Shown here: one piece after another, positions 25,168 to 36,798 of the stretch
Position numbering within the stretch: position 1 is the first letter of the stretch
Layout: each line of letters begins with the position of its first letter
Assembly (NCBI GenBank): GCA_022510785.1
Contig: JAFLSV010000019.1
Span: 1 to 39,310, forward strand
Source of the DNA: Desulfovibrionaceae bacterium
GTDB taxonomy: Bacteria; Desulfobacterota; Desulfovibrionia; Desulfovibrionales; Desulfovibrionaceae
Length of the DNA stretch: 39,310 nucleotides
Reading direction: 5' to 3'
Made by a program: the position numbers and the translations under genes
The notes under the pieces: generated by a model
The model's input: only the letters and a program-made list of their open reading frames with translations
What the model was told of the DNA's origin: nothing
Database searches by the model: none

Positions 25168-27258
25168 ATGAGTCATTGTGTTCTGGAACTTGGCACCGAG
25201 GAATTGCCCGCGCGCTTTCTGGCGTCGCTGGAGCGGGAATTGAAGGAATCTTTCGCCGCCGCCCTGGCCGAAGCCGATCTGGCCTTTGACAGTCTGGATA
25301 CGGCCTCCACGCCGCGCCGGGCCGTCATTCATGTGCGCGGGCTGGCGGAACGCCAGCCCCTGCGCGAGGAAGTGGCCCTCGGCCCCTCGCTCAAGGCCGC
25401 CTATGGGCCGGACGGCGCTCCCACCAGGGCCGCCCTGGGCTTTGCCCGCGGGCAGGGCGTGAATGTGGCCGACCTGTTCACGCGGGACACGGAAAAGGGC
25501 GTGTATGTGGCCGCCCGGCGCACCGTGGGCGGCGCGTCCGCCATGAGCGTGCTGGAAGAGCTCATCCCTCGTGTGATTGCGTCGCTGAGCTTCCCCAAGC
25601 GCATGCGCTGGGCGGATGGCGATTTTGCCTTTGCCCGCCCCCTGCGCTGGATTCTGGCCCTGCTGGATGCGGATATTGTGCCCTTCCGCGTGGGCAATGT
25701 GGAATCCGGCCGCCAAACCCGCGGCCATCGCGTGCATGGCCCAGGCCCCTTTGACGTGGCCCACGCCGATCAGCTGGATGAGATGCTCAAGGCCACAGGC
25801 CGGATCACCCCCGCGGGCGTCGAACGCCGGGCTGCCATCGTGCGGGGCGGCGACGGGCAGGCCGCCCGCGCGGGCGGCAGGGTGCTGTGGAACGATGCGC
25901 TTCTGGACGAGGTGCAGGGCCTCACCGAACACCCTGTGCCTTTGCTGGGCGATTTTGATCCGTCCTACCTGGAGCTGCCGCGCGAGGTGCTGCTCACCAG
26001 CATGGAACAGCATCAGAAAAGCTTTGGCGTGGAAGATGCCGAAGGCAGGCTCATGCCGCATTTTCTGACCGTGCTCAACCTTGATCCCCAGGACTTGTCC
26101 GTGGTCAAAAAGGGGTGGGAGCGCGTGCTGCGCGCCCGCCTGGAAGATGCCCGCTTTTACTGGAACAGTGACCTCAAGGCCGGCTTTGATACCTGGATTG
26201 ACGGGCTGGAACACGTTATTTTTCTGGGGCCTCTGGGCTCCATGGGCGACAAGTGCCGGCGCCTGCGGGATTTGTGCGCCTGGCTGGCGGATCGGCCCGG
26301 CGTGAACCTGGATCCCGCCCTGGCGGCCGAGGCCGGGCGCCTGTCCAAGGCCGATCTGGTGTCCCAGATGGTGGGCGAGTTCGACACCCTGCAGGGGGTC
26401 ATGGGCGCTGTGTACGCCCGGCATATGGGGATAGACCCAGCCGTTGCCGACGCTCTGGCCGATCAGTACCTGCCCGCCGGGCCGGACAGTCCCCTGCCGG
26501 CCACCCGCCTGGGTGCCCTGCTGTCCCTGGCCGACAAGGCCGATACCCTGACCGGCTGCTTCGGCCTCGGCAACATCCCCACCGGGGCGGCCGATCCCTA
26601 TGCCCTGCGCCGCTGCGCCCTGGGCATGGCCCGCATCCTCATGGAGACCGGCTGGCGCGTGCCCGTGGACGACATTTTCCGCAAGGCTTGGTCGCTGTAC
26701 AGGGAAGACCTTGCCTGGAAGCTGCCTGCTGAAGAGGCTCTGGGCAAGCTGGATGACTTTTTCGCCGCCCGGCTCAGGAATCTTTTCCTGACCAGAGGAA
26801 GCGACACTCTGCTGGTGGAAGCCGCGCTGGGCGCGGGCCATCGCGATGTGTGGGCCGCCGAGCGGCGTTTGGCCGCCCTGACGGGGCAAAGCCGCAAGCC
26901 CGGCTTCGCGGACAATGCCCAGACCTTCAAGCGGGTCGCCAACATCCTGCGCAAGCAGGGCGACGGCGTTGCCCTCTGCGGGGAATGGAAGGACGAACTT
27001 CTGACCGAGCCGCAGGAAAAGGCCCTGGCTCTGGCCCTGACCGGACTGACCGGGCGTTTTGACGCGCTGTGGCGTGAAGATCGCTTTGACGAGCTTCTGG
27101 CCCTTATGGACACGGTGCGGCCCACGGTGGATGCCTTTTTCGACGGAGTCATGGTCATGGCCGAAAATCCGGCCCTGCGCGTCAATCGTCTCAACCTGCT
27201 CAAGGCCCTTTTGGATCGCATGGGCCTGCTGGCGGATTTCTCCGCCCTGCAGCTGTGA
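25168..27258 (+). CDS. glyS: Glycyl-tRNA synthetase beta subunit
   Basis: GlyS is the tRNA-binding subunit of the heterotetrameric glycyl-tRNA synthetase. The 696-residue product is full length. It begins LELGTEELPARFL, a family signature, and contains TASTPRRAVIHVRGLAE, the segment SFPKRMRWADG, the stretch REVLLTSMEQHQKSFGV, and a C-terminal anticodon-binding-like region ending PALRVNRLNLLKAL. The ribosome site GAGGGGG overlaps the end of glyQ. Its TGA stop overlaps the GTG start of the acetyltransferase gene, extending the operon. No frameshift or odd residue was seen. Confidence 0.97.
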   Translation: MSHCVLELGTEELPARFLASLERELKESFAAALAEADLAFDSLDTASTPRRAVIHVRGLAERQPLREEVALGPSLKAAYGPDGAPTRAALGFARGQGVNVADLFTRDTEKGVYVAARRTVGGASAMSVLEELIPRVIASLSFPKRMRWADGDFAFARPLRWILALLDADIVPFRVGNVESGRQTRGHRVHGPGPFDVAHADQLDEMLKATGRITPAGVERRAAIVRGGDGQAARAGGRVLWNDALLDEVQGLTEHPVPLLGDFDPSYLELPREVLLTSMEQHQKSFGVEDAEGRLMPHFLTVLNLDPQDLSVVKKGWERVLRARLEDARFYWNSDLKAGFDTWIDGLEHVIFLGPLGSMGDKCRRLRDLCAWLADRPGVNLDPALAAEAGRLSKADLVSQMVGEFDTLQGVMGAVYARHMGIDPAVADALADQYLPAGPDSPLPATRLGALLSLADKADTLTGCFGLGNIPTGAADPYALRRCALGMARILMETGWRVPVDDIFRKAWSLYREDLAWKLPAEEALGKLDDFFAARLRNLFLTRGSDTLLVEAALGAGHRDVWAAERRLAALTGQSRKPGFADNAQTFKRVANILRKQGDGVALCGEWKDELLTEPQEKALALALTGLTGRFDALWREDRFDELLALMDTVRPTVDAFFDGVMVMAENPALRVNRLNLLKALLDRMGLLADFSALQL

Positions 27259-27749
27259 CGGAGAGCGCGCCTGTCGTCCGTGCTTTCCGGCCGGACGAGG
27301 ATATGGATGCGGTTCTTGACATCTGGATCCGCGCCTCGGAACGGGCGCATGCGTTTGTGCCGTCCGGTTTCTGGCGCGCGCAGCTGGATCGGATGCGCGA
27401 CCATTACCTGCCCCTGGCCGAGGTGCGGGTGATCCTGTGGCCAAAGCTGGCGGGTTTTGCCGCCGTGGTGGCCGATCATCTCACGGCCCTCTTTGTGGCC
27501 CCCGAATGGCAGGGCAGGGGGCTGGGCCGCCTGCTGATGGAGGACGCCAGGCGGCGCCGGAACAGGCTGAGCCTCAGCGTCTATGAAAGCAACAGGGCCG
27601 CGCGCGCTTTTTACGAGCATCTGGGCTTTGCGGCGCGGGAACGTGTCCGTGACACGCTCACCGGGCGTATGGAATGGATCATGCTGTGGCGGCGCGCGGA
27701 GACTTTTCGCGCCGGAGAACAGCTTGACAGTTCGCGGGCGGAAGTATAA
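27255..27749 (+). CDS. GNAT-family N-acetyltransferase
   Basis: The 164-residue product is a GNAT acetyltransferase using acetyl-CoA. The acetyl-CoA loop is present as FVAPEWQGRGLGRLLM, preceded by the beta strand LTALFVA, and followed by LSVYESNRAARAFYEHLGF, the usual C-terminal motif. It resembles the YiaC/YjaB group, some of which acetylate lysines, but the substrate is unknown. It starts at GTG (27255), overlapping the glyS stop codon by three bases, so translation is probably coupled. The rpsT promoter lies within its last codons. Placement in a glyQS operon is noteworthy but does not fix its function. Confidence 0.88.
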   Translation: MTESAPVVRAFRPDEDMDAVLDIWIRASERAHAFVPSGFWRAQLDRMRDHYLPLAEVRVILWPKLAGFAAVVADHLTALFVAPEWQGRGLGRLLMEDARRRRNRLSLSVYESNRAARAFYEHLGFAARERVRDTLTGRMEWIMLWRRAETFRAGEQLDSSRAEV

Positions 27750-27752
27750 ATA
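27724..27752 (+). promoter_or_regulatory. Strong promoter of rpsT
   Basis: A perfect TTGACA (27724-27729) is followed 17 bases later by TAAATA (27747-27752), within the AT-rich GTATAAATAT; TATAAA at 15 bases is an alternative. It sits over the end of the acetyltransferase gene. Confidence 0.7.
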
Positions 27753-27842
27753 TCGAGGTTTCCAGAAGGCTCAGCGAGCGCGGGATTTTGTCGCGCCGGC
27801 CTGAATGTATCTGTTCCCCTTGGGATATCTTGGAGGATTTGC

Positions 27843-28109
27843 GTGGCTAACCATACGTCCGCTGTCAAGCGCCATAAACAGAGCGTCAAACGTAATGCGC
27901 GTAACCGCGCCGCCCGCACCCGCGTCAAGAACGTGGTTAAGGACGTGCGCGCCGCTATCCAGGCTCAGAACAAGGAAGATGCCCAGAAGGCGCTTCAGAC
28001 CGCCACGTCCACACTGGACAAGATTGCGGGCAAGGGCATTATTCACTGGAAGAAGGCCGCCCGCAAGGTGTCCCGCCTGGCCAGGGCCGTCAACGCCCTG
28101 GGCGACTGA
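27843..28109 (+). CDS. rpsT: 30S ribosomal protein S20
   Basis: S20 binds 16S rRNA early in assembly of the small ribosomal subunit. The 88-residue, strongly basic product starts [21 protein letters not shown] and ends with [19 protein letters not shown], both diagnostic. Translation begins at GTG (27843), which follows GGAGG at 7-8 bases; a non-ATG start is also known for rpsT elsewhere and can limit output. It has its own strong promoter (27724-27752) and a clear terminator (28259-28286), so it is an independent unit. Confidence 0.97.
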   Translation: MANHTSAVKRHKQSVKRNARNRAARTRVKNVVKDVRAAIQAQNKEDAQKALQTATSTLDKIAGKGIIHWKKAARKVSRLARAVNALGD

Positions 28110-28564
28110 GCCCGAGTCTCCGCCATACGCCGGAGCCTCCTGCGCCGTGCCCCGCCATCTGAGGGGCAGCCCGGGCGTATCGCGCGGCGGTTCCGTCCTG
28201 TCCGGAGCGCCCCGCGCCGGAGCATGCGCAGGCAAAAAATTTTCTGCTGTCCCGGTTTGGGAGAAAGAAGGCTCTTTCTCCCTTTCCGTGTTTAAACAGG
28301 TCGTTCTGTCCCTTTGAGCGGAGTGTTTTTCCCGTTCCTTCCGGGCTCGCGCTGTCTTCTCACACCACTTCCCCGGCGGGGGGGCTTCCTGCCCGCGATC
28401 ACGATCCCTGTGCCCCGGGCTGTGCCTCCTCCGGGCAGTGGGCGTTTTTTCTGATGAGCGCTTGGGCCGGCCTGACGCCGCGGGCACGCTTTAAGCCAAA
28501 ACCCCCACCGCGCGTCTGCCATTCCTATCCCGCGCCGCACGCTCTTTTTGATCCGGAAGCATCA
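28110..28564. other. Intergenic region between rpsT and nfeD
   Basis: About 450 bases without a supportable gene. It holds the rpsT terminator (28259-28286) and a six-T run at 28445-28450 behind a GC-rich, poorly matched hairpin. Open frames here have no ribosome sites or recognisable sequence. I looked for SRP RNA, RNase P RNA and tmRNA signature segments by eye and found none. Confidence 0.4.
28259..28286 (+). terminator. Terminator of rpsT
   Basis: A perfect 9-bp stem (GGGAGAAAG / CTTTCTCCC), 6-base loop and TTT tail, about 150 bases past rpsT. Confidence 0.75.
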
Positions 28565-28593
28565 TGGACAACAGGCACGCCCGTCCCTATAAT
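28565..28593 (+). promoter_or_regulatory. Strong sigma-70 promoter of the nfeD operon
   Basis: TGGACA (28565-28570, five of six consensus bases) and a perfect TATAAT (28588-28593) are exactly 17 bases apart. The predicted RNA start near 28600 leaves a leader of about 64 bases. Confidence 0.8.
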
Positions 28594-28663
28594 GGAGGAA
28601 CCCCGTCTTTCCGTCCGGCGCCCTGATCCCCGCGCCGGGGCTGGCCGGGATCGGAGCGCGCGT

Positions 28664-29134
28664 ATGAATGCCGTCATTGTGTGGTTTGTGGTTGGCGCCG
28701 CCCTTATGGTGGCGGAGCTGTTCACCCCCGGCTTTGTCATCGTCTTTTTCGGCGTGGGCGCGTGGGCCGCGGCCCTGGTGGCCGCGCTACATCCCGGGCC
28801 GGAAGGCGAGCTTGTCGCTTTTCTGGCCGTGTCGGTTGTGTCGCTGTTTCTGCTCCGCCGCCGTCTGGTCAATACCTTTCAGGGCCGTCGCAGCGAGGCC
28901 AGTCAGGGTGCGCCCGAATTTGCCCACAGGGGCCGCCAGGCCGAGGTGACTCAGGACATAGCCGCCGGCGGCGAAGGTGAAATCGCCCTGGGCGGCAGTT
29001 TTTGGCGGGCCACATCGCCCGTGGCCGTGGCTCGCGGAACCGTGGTTCGGGTTCTTGACCCCGTGCCCGGTGACGAGCTTCTTATCCGAGTCGAACCCTG
29101 GACGGCGGAGCCTGCCGCCGATTCCCCGCTTTAA
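28664..29134 (+). CDS. NfeD-family membrane protein (short form)
   Basis: This is a short NfeD protein of 156 residues: two or three membrane helices (about 3-65, with VVGAALMVAELFTPGFVIV) and a C-terminal OB-fold domain (about 85-150, with GGEGEIALGGSFWRATSP), exposed to the cytosol or periplasm. Such proteins pair with SPFH/stomatin-like proteins and are thought to stabilise membrane protein quality control. The ATG at 28664 begins the first helix and has GGAG upstream; longer frames reach back across the promoter and are unlikely. The stomatin-like gene follows 38 bases later, exactly the expected partner. Confidence 0.92.
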   Translation: MNAVIVWFVVGAALMVAELFTPGFVIVFFGVGAWAAALVAALHPGPEGELVAFLAVSVVSLFLLRRRLVNTFQGRRSEASQGAPEFAHRGRQAEVTQDIAAGGEGEIALGGSFWRATSPVAVARGTVVRVLDPVPGDELLIRVEPWTAEPAADSPL

Positions 29135-29172
29135 TCGTCCCCGCAGCTGCGGGCGCGCCGCAAGGAGTCTTT

Positions 29173-30225
29173 ATGCCGACAAGCCTTATCATTCTGGCTG
29201 TACTCGCCGTCCTTCTGGTTATTGTCCTCATCAAGACGGCCGTGGTGGTGCCCAACCAGCAGGCCTTTGTGGTGGAACGCCTGGGCAAGTTCCGCACCGT
29301 GCTGTACGCGGGCTTTCATCTGCTCATCCCTTTTCTGGATCTTGTCGCCTACCGGCGTTCCCTCAAGGAACAGGTGCTGGATGTGCCCAAACAGACCTGC
29401 ATCACCCGCGATAACGTCAGCGTGGATATTGACGGCGTTCTCTACCTGCAGGTGGTGAACCCCGAAAAATCGGCCTACGGCATCAGCGACTTTCTGACGG
29501 GCTCCGTGCAACTGGCCCAGACGGCTCTGCGCTCGGCCATCGGCAAGCTGGAGCTGGATCGCACCTTTGAGGAACGCCATACCATCAATCAGGAAGTCAT
29601 CGCCGCCCTTGACGCCGCCACCACCCCTTGGGGCATCAAGGTTTTGCGCTATGAAATCCGTGACATCGCTCCCCCGGCCTCGGTCATGCAGGCCATGGAA
29701 AAGCAGATGCGGGCCGAGCGCGAAAAGCGCGCGGTCATTGCCCAGTCCGAGGGCGAAATGCAGTCCCAGATCAACCGGGCGGAAGGCGCCAAGGCGGCGG
29801 CCATAGCCGAATCCGAAGGGCGCATGCAGGCGCTGATGAACCAGGCCCGGGGCGAGGCCAGCCTCATCGAAACCGTGGCCAGGGCCACATCCGAGGGCAT
29901 ACGCCTGGTGGCCGGCCAGATGCAGGCCCCGGGCGGCGTGCAGGCCGCCAACCTGCGCGTGGCTGAAAGCTGGATTCAGCAATTCGGCGCCGTGGCCAAG
30001 GAGAGCACCACCCTGATCATTCCCCAGGATCTGGCCGATCTGTCCGGTATTGTGGCCGGGCTGACCAGGGTTATCCGGCAGGCGCCCGCCGAAAGCGCCG
30101 CCGACCCGTCCGCTCCTTCAGGGGAGCCTTCCGCGGCCCAGGCCGCGTCGGCGTCACCCGCCCGGTCTGCCGGCCGAAACGCCGCATCGACATCGGTGGG
30201 AGGCTTCACCTTTCCCTCGGACTGA
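29173..30225 (+). CDS. SPFH/stomatin-like protein (QmcA type)
   Basis: The 350-residue product has one N-terminal membrane helix (about 4-22), then a band-7/SPFH domain: VVVPNQQAFVVERLGKF, LDVPKQTCITRDNVSVDIDG and ALRSAIGKLELDRTFEER are characteristic. A helical, Glu/Ala-rich region follows (about 175-245) that drives oligomer formation, and the last 60 residues are a Ser/Ala/Pro-rich tail. It should form membrane-bound ring oligomers acting with NfeD, as QmcA and YbbK do with the FtsH protease. The ATG at 29173 has AAGGAG upstream. It is the second and last gene of the nfeD operon. Confidence 0.93.
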   Translation: MPTSLIILAVLAVLLVIVLIKTAVVVPNQQAFVVERLGKFRTVLYAGFHLLIPFLDLVAYRRSLKEQVLDVPKQTCITRDNVSVDIDGVLYLQVVNPEKSAYGISDFLTGSVQLAQTALRSAIGKLELDRTFEERHTINQEVIAALDAATTPWGIKVLRYEIRDIAPPASVMQAMEKQMRAEREKRAVIAQSEGEMQSQINRAEGAKAAAIAESEGRMQALMNQARGEASLIETVARATSEGIRLVAGQMQAPGGVQAANLRVAESWIQQFGAVAKESTTLIIPQDLADLSGIVAGLTRVIRQAPAESAADPSAPSGEPSAAQAASASPARSAGRNAASTSVGGFTFPSD

Positions 30226-30381
30226 AGAACCCCGCGTCTGGGTGATGCGCGGAGCACCTGCCGCGGGTCGCCCAACTGCGCCGGGTGGTGGTGGCACATA
30301 GAACGGCACCCTGCACCTTTGTGGTCAGCCCTTCGGACTGACGAGCCGCGTGACTGAACAGCGCATGAAACCCGAATTCTG

Positions 30382-32448
30382 ATGGACAGCCCCGAAAACC
30401 GTCCCTTTGTTCTGCATTCCGCCTTCACCCCCACCGGCGACCAGCCCGAAGCCATCGACGAGCTGGTCGCCAATGTGGAGGCCGGGGTGCGCGATCAGGT
30501 TCTGCTCGGCGTGACCGGCTCGGGCAAAACCTTCACCATGGCCAACGTCATTGCCCGCACCGGGCGGCCCACGCTGGTGCTGGCCCACAACAAGACCCTG
30601 GCCGCCCAGCTGTACGGTGAATTCCGCGCCCTGTTTCCTGACAATGCCGTGGAATATTTTGTCAGCTATTACGACTACTACCAGCCCGAAGCCTATGTTC
30701 CTTCCTCCGACACCTATATTGAGAAGGACTCGGCCATCAACGACAATATCGACAAGCTGCGCCACGCCGCCACCCACGCCCTGCTCACCCGCCGGGACGT
30801 GATCATCGTGGCCTCGGTCTCCTGCATCTATGGTCTGGGTTCGCCGGAATACTACGCCAAGCTGATCATCCCCGTGGAGGAAGGTCAGAAAATTCGCATG
30901 GAGGATATCATCCGCCGCCTGGTGGATATCCAGTACACCCGCAACGACTATGACTTCCATCGCGGCACCTTCCGCGTGCGCGGCGACGTGCTGGAGGTCA
31001 TTCCCGCCTACGAGCATGAGCGCGCCCTTCGCCTGGAATTTTTCGGCGATGTCATGGACAGCATAAGCGACATAGATCCCCTGACCGGCAGGGTGCTGGG
31101 CCGTATTCCCAAAACCGTCATTTACCCCGCCAGCCACTATGTTTCGGATCGCGACAATCTCAACCGGGCCATGAGCGATATCCGGGACGAGCTGGCGGAA
31201 CGCCTTACCGGACTGAACGCCGCCAATCGCCTGGTGGAGGCCCAGCGCCTGGAGCAGCGCACCCAGCTTGATCTGGAGATGATGCAGGAACTTGGCTACT
31301 GCAACGGCATTGAAAACTATTCGCGCCATCTGGACGGCCGCAGGGAGGGGCAGCCGCCCTGCACGCTGCTGGACTATTTTCCCGAGGATTTTTTGCTCTT
31401 TGTGGATGAGTCGCACATGAGCATTCCCCAGGTGGGGGCCATGTACAAGGGCGACCGTTCCCGCAAGACCACGCTGGTGGAGTACGGCTTCCGCCTGCCC
31501 TCGGCTCTGGACAACAGGCCGCTCATGTTTCAGGAATTTCTGGATCGGATCCACCAGACCATCTATGTTTCCGCCACGCCCGGCACGTGGGAGCTGGAGC
31601 GCAGCCAGGGCCTGCTGGCCGAACAGATTATCCGGCCCACCGGCCTGGTGGATCCTCCTGTGGAAATCCGTCCTTCCAAAGGACAGATGGACGATCTCAT
31701 GGGGGAATGCAAGGCTCGGGCCGCCCGTGACGAGCGCGTGCTGGTCACCACCCTGACCAAGCGCATGGCCGAAGACCTCACCGACTATCTGGCGGGCATG
31801 GGGGTCAACGCCCGTTACCTCCATTCGGACATCGACACCCTGGAGCGCATCGCCATCATCCGCGCCCTGCGCGCCGGGGAATTTGACGTGCTGGTGGGCA
31901 TTAATCTGCTGCGCGAAGGTCTGGATATTCCCGAAGTTTCCCTGGTGGCCATTCTGGATGCGGATAAGGAGGGCTTTCTCCGCTCCGTGGGGGCGCTCAT
32001 CCAGACCTTTGGCCGCGCCGCCCGCAACGCCGGGGGGCGGGTTATCCTCTATGCCGATACCGTGACCGCCTCCATGCGGGCGGCCATGGACGAAAGCTCC
32101 CGCCGCCGCGCCAAGCAGCTGGCCTGGAACGAAAGCCACGGCATCGTGCCCCAGACCATCCGCAAGTCGCTGGACAGTCCTCTCGACAACCTGTACGGCA
32201 CTGATCACGAAGGCGCAAAAGTCGTGCTTTCAGGCGGCCGCGGCCGCAAGGGCCGGAAAACTCAGGCCGCGCCCGAGCCCATGCCCGAAGCCCCGGCGGA
32301 TATCGCCAGGCTTATTGACGTGCTGGAAAAGGATATGCGCGCCGCCGCCCGTGACCTTGAATTTGAGCGCGCCGCCGGGCTGCGCGACCGCATCCGCGTC
32401 CTGCGCGACCGTCTCTATGTGAGCGGGGAGGAAGTGCCCCCGGCCTGA
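30382..32448 (+). CDS. uvrB: Excinuclease ABC subunit B
   Basis: UvrB verifies DNA damage delivered by UvrA and recruits UvrC for incision. The 688-residue product has Walker A ([13 protein letters not shown]), the beta-hairpin region [20 protein letters not shown], the Walker B box VDESH, helicase motifs V-VI ([14 protein letters not shown] and [11 protein letters not shown]), and the C-terminal UVR motif ([16 protein letters not shown]) that binds UvrC. Length and motifs are normal. The ATG at 30382 lacks a strong ribosome site. The 156-base gap upstream contains small hairpins but no evident SOS box. ligA lies 102 bases downstream. Confidence 0.97.
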   Translation: MDSPENRPFVLHSAFTPTGDQPEAIDELVANVEAGVRDQVLLGVTGSGKTFTMANVIARTGRPTLVLAHNKTLAAQLYGEFRALFPDNAVEYFVSYYDYYQPEAYVPSSDTYIEKDSAINDNIDKLRHAATHALLTRRDVIIVASVSCIYGLGSPEYYAKLIIPVEEGQKIRMEDIIRRLVDIQYTRNDYDFHRGTFRVRGDVLEVIPAYEHERALRLEFFGDVMDSISDIDPLTGRVLGRIPKTVIYPASHYVSDRDNLNRAMSDIRDELAERLTGLNAANRLVEAQRLEQRTQLDLEMMQELGYCNGIENYSRHLDGRREGQPPCTLLDYFPEDFLLFVDESHMSIPQVGAMYKGDRSRKTTLVEYGFRLPSALDNRPLMFQEFLDRIHQTIYVSATPGTWELERSQGLLAEQIIRPTGLVDPPVEIRPSKGQMDDLMGECKARAARDERVLVTTLTKRMAEDLTDYLAGMGVNARYLHSDIDTLERIAIIRALRAGEFDVLVGINLLREGLDIPEVSLVAILDADKEGFLRSVGALIQTFGRAARNAGGRVILYADTVTASMRAAMDESSRRRAKQLAWNESHGIVPQTIRKSLDSPLDNLYGTDHEGAKVVLSGGRGRKGRKTQAAPEPMPEAPADIARLIDVLEKDMRAAARDLEFERAAGLRDRIRVLRDRLYVSGEEVPPA

Positions 32449-34632
<2,184 letters not shown>

Positions 34633-34653
34633 CAAAGCGTTGCGTGGCAACAT

Positions 34654-34685
34654 GCCGGAAAGGCGGGACTTCCGGCTTGTTTTTT
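34654..34685 (+). terminator. Terminator of ligA
   Basis: A 7-8-bp stem (GCCGGAA / TTCCGGC), 8-base loop and a T-rich tail (TTGTTTTTT). Confidence 0.85.
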
Positions 34686-34734
34686 GAAGCTTTCCCGCAT
34701 ACTCTGTCCACTCAAACGTCATGGGGGGCTGTTT

Positions 34735-35163
34735 ATGCAGGTCAGCGCACGCAATGTGTTTTGGGGTTCAGTCTGCGCCGTTCATTCCGGCACGGTCACG
34801 GATGAAGTGATAATCGTCCTGCCCAGGGGTGAAAAAATAGTCGCCGTCATCACCAGCGAAAGCTCCCGAAGCCTTGAGCTGGCGGAAGGCAGGGAAGTGT
34901 GCGCCATCATCAAGGCCAGCCAGGTGGTCTTCATGACCGATGCGGACGATTACAGGTTGTCCGCGCGCAACCAGTTCACCGGCAGGATAAAAAAACTGAC
35001 GCGCGGCTTTGTCAACACGGAAGTGGTCATGGAACTGCCCAGCGGTCTGGAACTGATGGGTATTGTCTCTCTGGACGGAGCAAGCCGCCTGCGCCTGGAG
35101 CAGGGCGACACGGTCACGGCTGTGGTCAAGGCGTCCAGCGTGATTGTGGCCGTCAAAAAATAG
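34735..35163 (+). CDS. Di-Mop molbindin (molybdate-binding protein)
   Basis: The 142-residue product is made of two Mop/TOBE repeats (about 1-68 and 73-141). Each begins with the family signature: SARNVFWG in the first and SARNQFTG in the second. Each ends with a matching strand (CAIIKASQVVFM and TAVVKASSVIVAV). Stand-alone di-Mop proteins bind molybdate or tungstate in the cytosol, as storage or buffering proteins. The ATG at 34735 follows a run of six G at good distance; a longer frame from 34684 covers the upstream terminator and is not likely. It is a single-gene unit flanked by terminators. Metal preference cannot be read from sequence. Confidence 0.92.
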   Translation: MQVSARNVFWGSVCAVHSGTVTDEVIIVLPRGEKIVAVITSESSRSLELAEGREVCAIIKASQVVFMTDADDYRLSARNQFTGRIKKLTRGFVNTEVVMELPSGLELMGIVSLDGASRLRLEQGDTVTAVVKASSVIVAVKK

Positions 35164-35187
35164 GCAGCCTCTGCTTTTTAAGTATGG

Positions 35188-35223
35188 GCCCCTGCCCGGC
35201 AGAACCGGACAGGGGCTTCTTTG
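35188..35223 (+). terminator. Terminator of the molbindin gene
   Basis: GCCCCTG (35188-35194) pairs with CAGGGGC (35210-35216), extended by an inner CCGG pairing, with tail TTCTTT. It lies between convergent genes. Confidence 0.7.
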
Positions 35224-35263
35224 GGGCGTTTTTTTCTTTGGCTGATACCGGCCTGAGCGGCGT

Positions 35264-36739
35264 TTAGCGGCCTTCCTTTTTGGCTCGGGCGGCCTGCAGT
35301 GCCAGGCCTAGGGTGCCGAGCGGGGCGGAAGCCTCCGTCCTGGGGGCGTGCTGCTTCCAGTCTTCGCCGGATTCGCCCGCTTCGCCCGCGGGCGCAAGGG
35401 AAATGCGGCGTTGCGCGGTATCGATTTCGCGCACCCTCACGATCACCGCATCGCCGGGAGCCAGGCGTTCCAGGCTTTTGCCTTGTGCGGAATTTTTGAG
35501 AACGGCCAGGGGCAGCAGGCCGGTGATGCCCGGCGCAAGGTTGATGAAAAAGCCGAAGGGCGCGCGTTTTTCCACAGTGCCCGGCATATCTTCGCCCACA
35601 CGCACCAGCTCCCGCACGCGATCCCAGGGGTTGCCCTCGGCTTCGCGCAGGCTGAGCGAAAGGCGCCGCCTATCCAGGTCAATGTCCTTGATTTTGACGC
35701 TCACCGTATCGCCGGGAGCCACCATGTCCTCGGCCTTCATCACCCGCCTGGTGAAGGAAAATTCTGACAGATGCACCAGCCCCTCCACGCCTGGCAGAAC
35801 TTCCACAAATGCGCCGAAGGGCATGAGCCGCGTCACCCGGCCCTGGAGCACGTCACCCTGGTTCAGGGTCTTTGCCGCGCTATTCCACGGGGATTCCTGG
35901 GCTGCCCTGATCGACAGCGCCAAGCGCAGGCCCTTGTCGCCCTGTGTGATGCCGAGCACCTTCACCGTGACCGCATCGCCCACCTGCACCGCGTCTTCGG
36001 GGTGCTCCACCCGGCCCCACGAAAGTTCGGACAGGTGAACCATGCCTTCCAGGCCAGGGGCCAGTTCCACAAAGGCCCCGAAGCTGGACAGACGGCTGAC
36101 CGTGCCCTGGCGGATATCGCCTTCATGGGTGTCGGCCAAAAATTGTTCAAGCGTTGCGGCCCGTTCCCGTTCCAGCACATCGCGGCGCGAAACAACAATA
36201 TTGCGGCCGTGGTTTTCCAGCCGGGTGATCAGAAAGGTGCAGGTCTGGCCAATGACGCTTTCAGGATCGGCCAGGGGCCGCAAATCTATCTGACTGCCCG
36301 GGCAAAAGGCGCGGCGCTTCATGATGTCCACGGAATAGCCGCCCTTGACCTGAGCGCTGACCCTGCCTTCCACCGGCATTTTTGCGGCGTGCGCTTCTTC
36401 CAGCGCAGCCAGGCTTCCGCTTCCGCTCATGGCGCGCGAAAGCTTCACTTCCTGGGCAGAGGCTGTAATGACGTAGAGATCCAGGGTATCGCCCACCTGG
36501 CAGGACAGCGCGCCGCCTTCCTCCATTTCCGCACGATCCACGATACCGTCCACCTTGGAACCCGTGCTGACAAAAATGGTATCCGTCGTGATGGCCACAA
36601 TGCGCGCTTTCACGCGCTGACCGACTTCCAGCGCAAAGCGCCCTTCGTCCTGTTCCTGCTGAGCCAGCATTTCCGCAAAGGACATGCCATCTTCGGTTTC
36701 AGTCGGGGCCTGGCCGCTATTCTGGAGTTCTGGAGTCAT
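35264..36739 (-). CDS. S1 RNA-binding-domain protein, ribosomal protein S1-like
   Basis: The 491-residue product has five S1 domains, at about 38-102, 119-186, 207-277, 295-365 and 383-450. The third and fourth are most typical (SSFGAFVELAPGLEGMVHLS and MPFGAFVEVLPGVEGLVHLS). E. coli S1 has six domains and 557 residues. It may be the ribosomal S1 of this organism or an S1 paralogue; Desulfovibrio genomes can carry two such genes, so I leave out the symbol. It would bind mRNA and help translation initiation. I chose ATG 36739 because GAGG lies six bases upstream; an ATG at 36751 overlaps that ribosome site. A hairpin lies in the leader (36768-36798). Confidence 0.88.
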   Translation of the reverse strand: MTPELQNSGQAPTETEDGMSFAEMLAQQEQDEGRFALEVGQRVKARIVAITTDTIFVSTGSKVDGIVDRAEMEEGGALSCQVGDTLDLYVITASAQEVKLSRAMSGSGSLAALEEAHAAKMPVEGRVSAQVKGGYSVDIMKRRAFCPGSQIDLRPLADPESVIGQTCTFLITRLENHGRNIVVSRRDVLERERAATLEQFLADTHEGDIRQGTVSRLSSFGAFVELAPGLEGMVHLSELSWGRVEHPEDAVQVGDAVTVKVLGITQGDKGLRLALSIRAAQESPWNSAAKTLNQGDVLQGRVTRLMPFGAFVEVLPGVEGLVHLSEFSFTRRVMKAEDMVAPGDTVSVKIKDIDLDRRRLSLSLREAEGNPWDRVRELVRVGEDMPGTVEKRAPFGFFINLAPGITGLLPLAVLKNSAQGKSLERLAPGDAVIVRVREIDTAQRRISLAPAGEAGESGEDWKQHAPRTEASAPLGTLGLALQAARAKKEGR

Positions 36740-36767
36740 GGTTTTCCTCATGTCATAGTGTCTTGGG

Positions 36768-36798
36768 TTGCCTTATCAGGCCAGGCTGATTCAGGCAA
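36768..36798 (-). promoter_or_regulatory. Leader hairpin before the S1 gene
   Basis: TTGCCT-T-ATCAG (36768-36779) pairs with CTGAT-TC-AGGCAA (36786-36798): 11 paired bases with a small internal loop and a 6-base loop, about 30 bases upstream of the start codon. S1 genes are often autoregulated through leader structures; that role here is inferred. Confidence 0.45.

Noticed and set aside
28110..28560. Housekeeping RNA (SRP RNA, RNase P RNA or tmRNA) in the rpsT-nfeD gap
   Set aside because: None of the conserved signature segments was visible; only the rpsT terminator is well supported.
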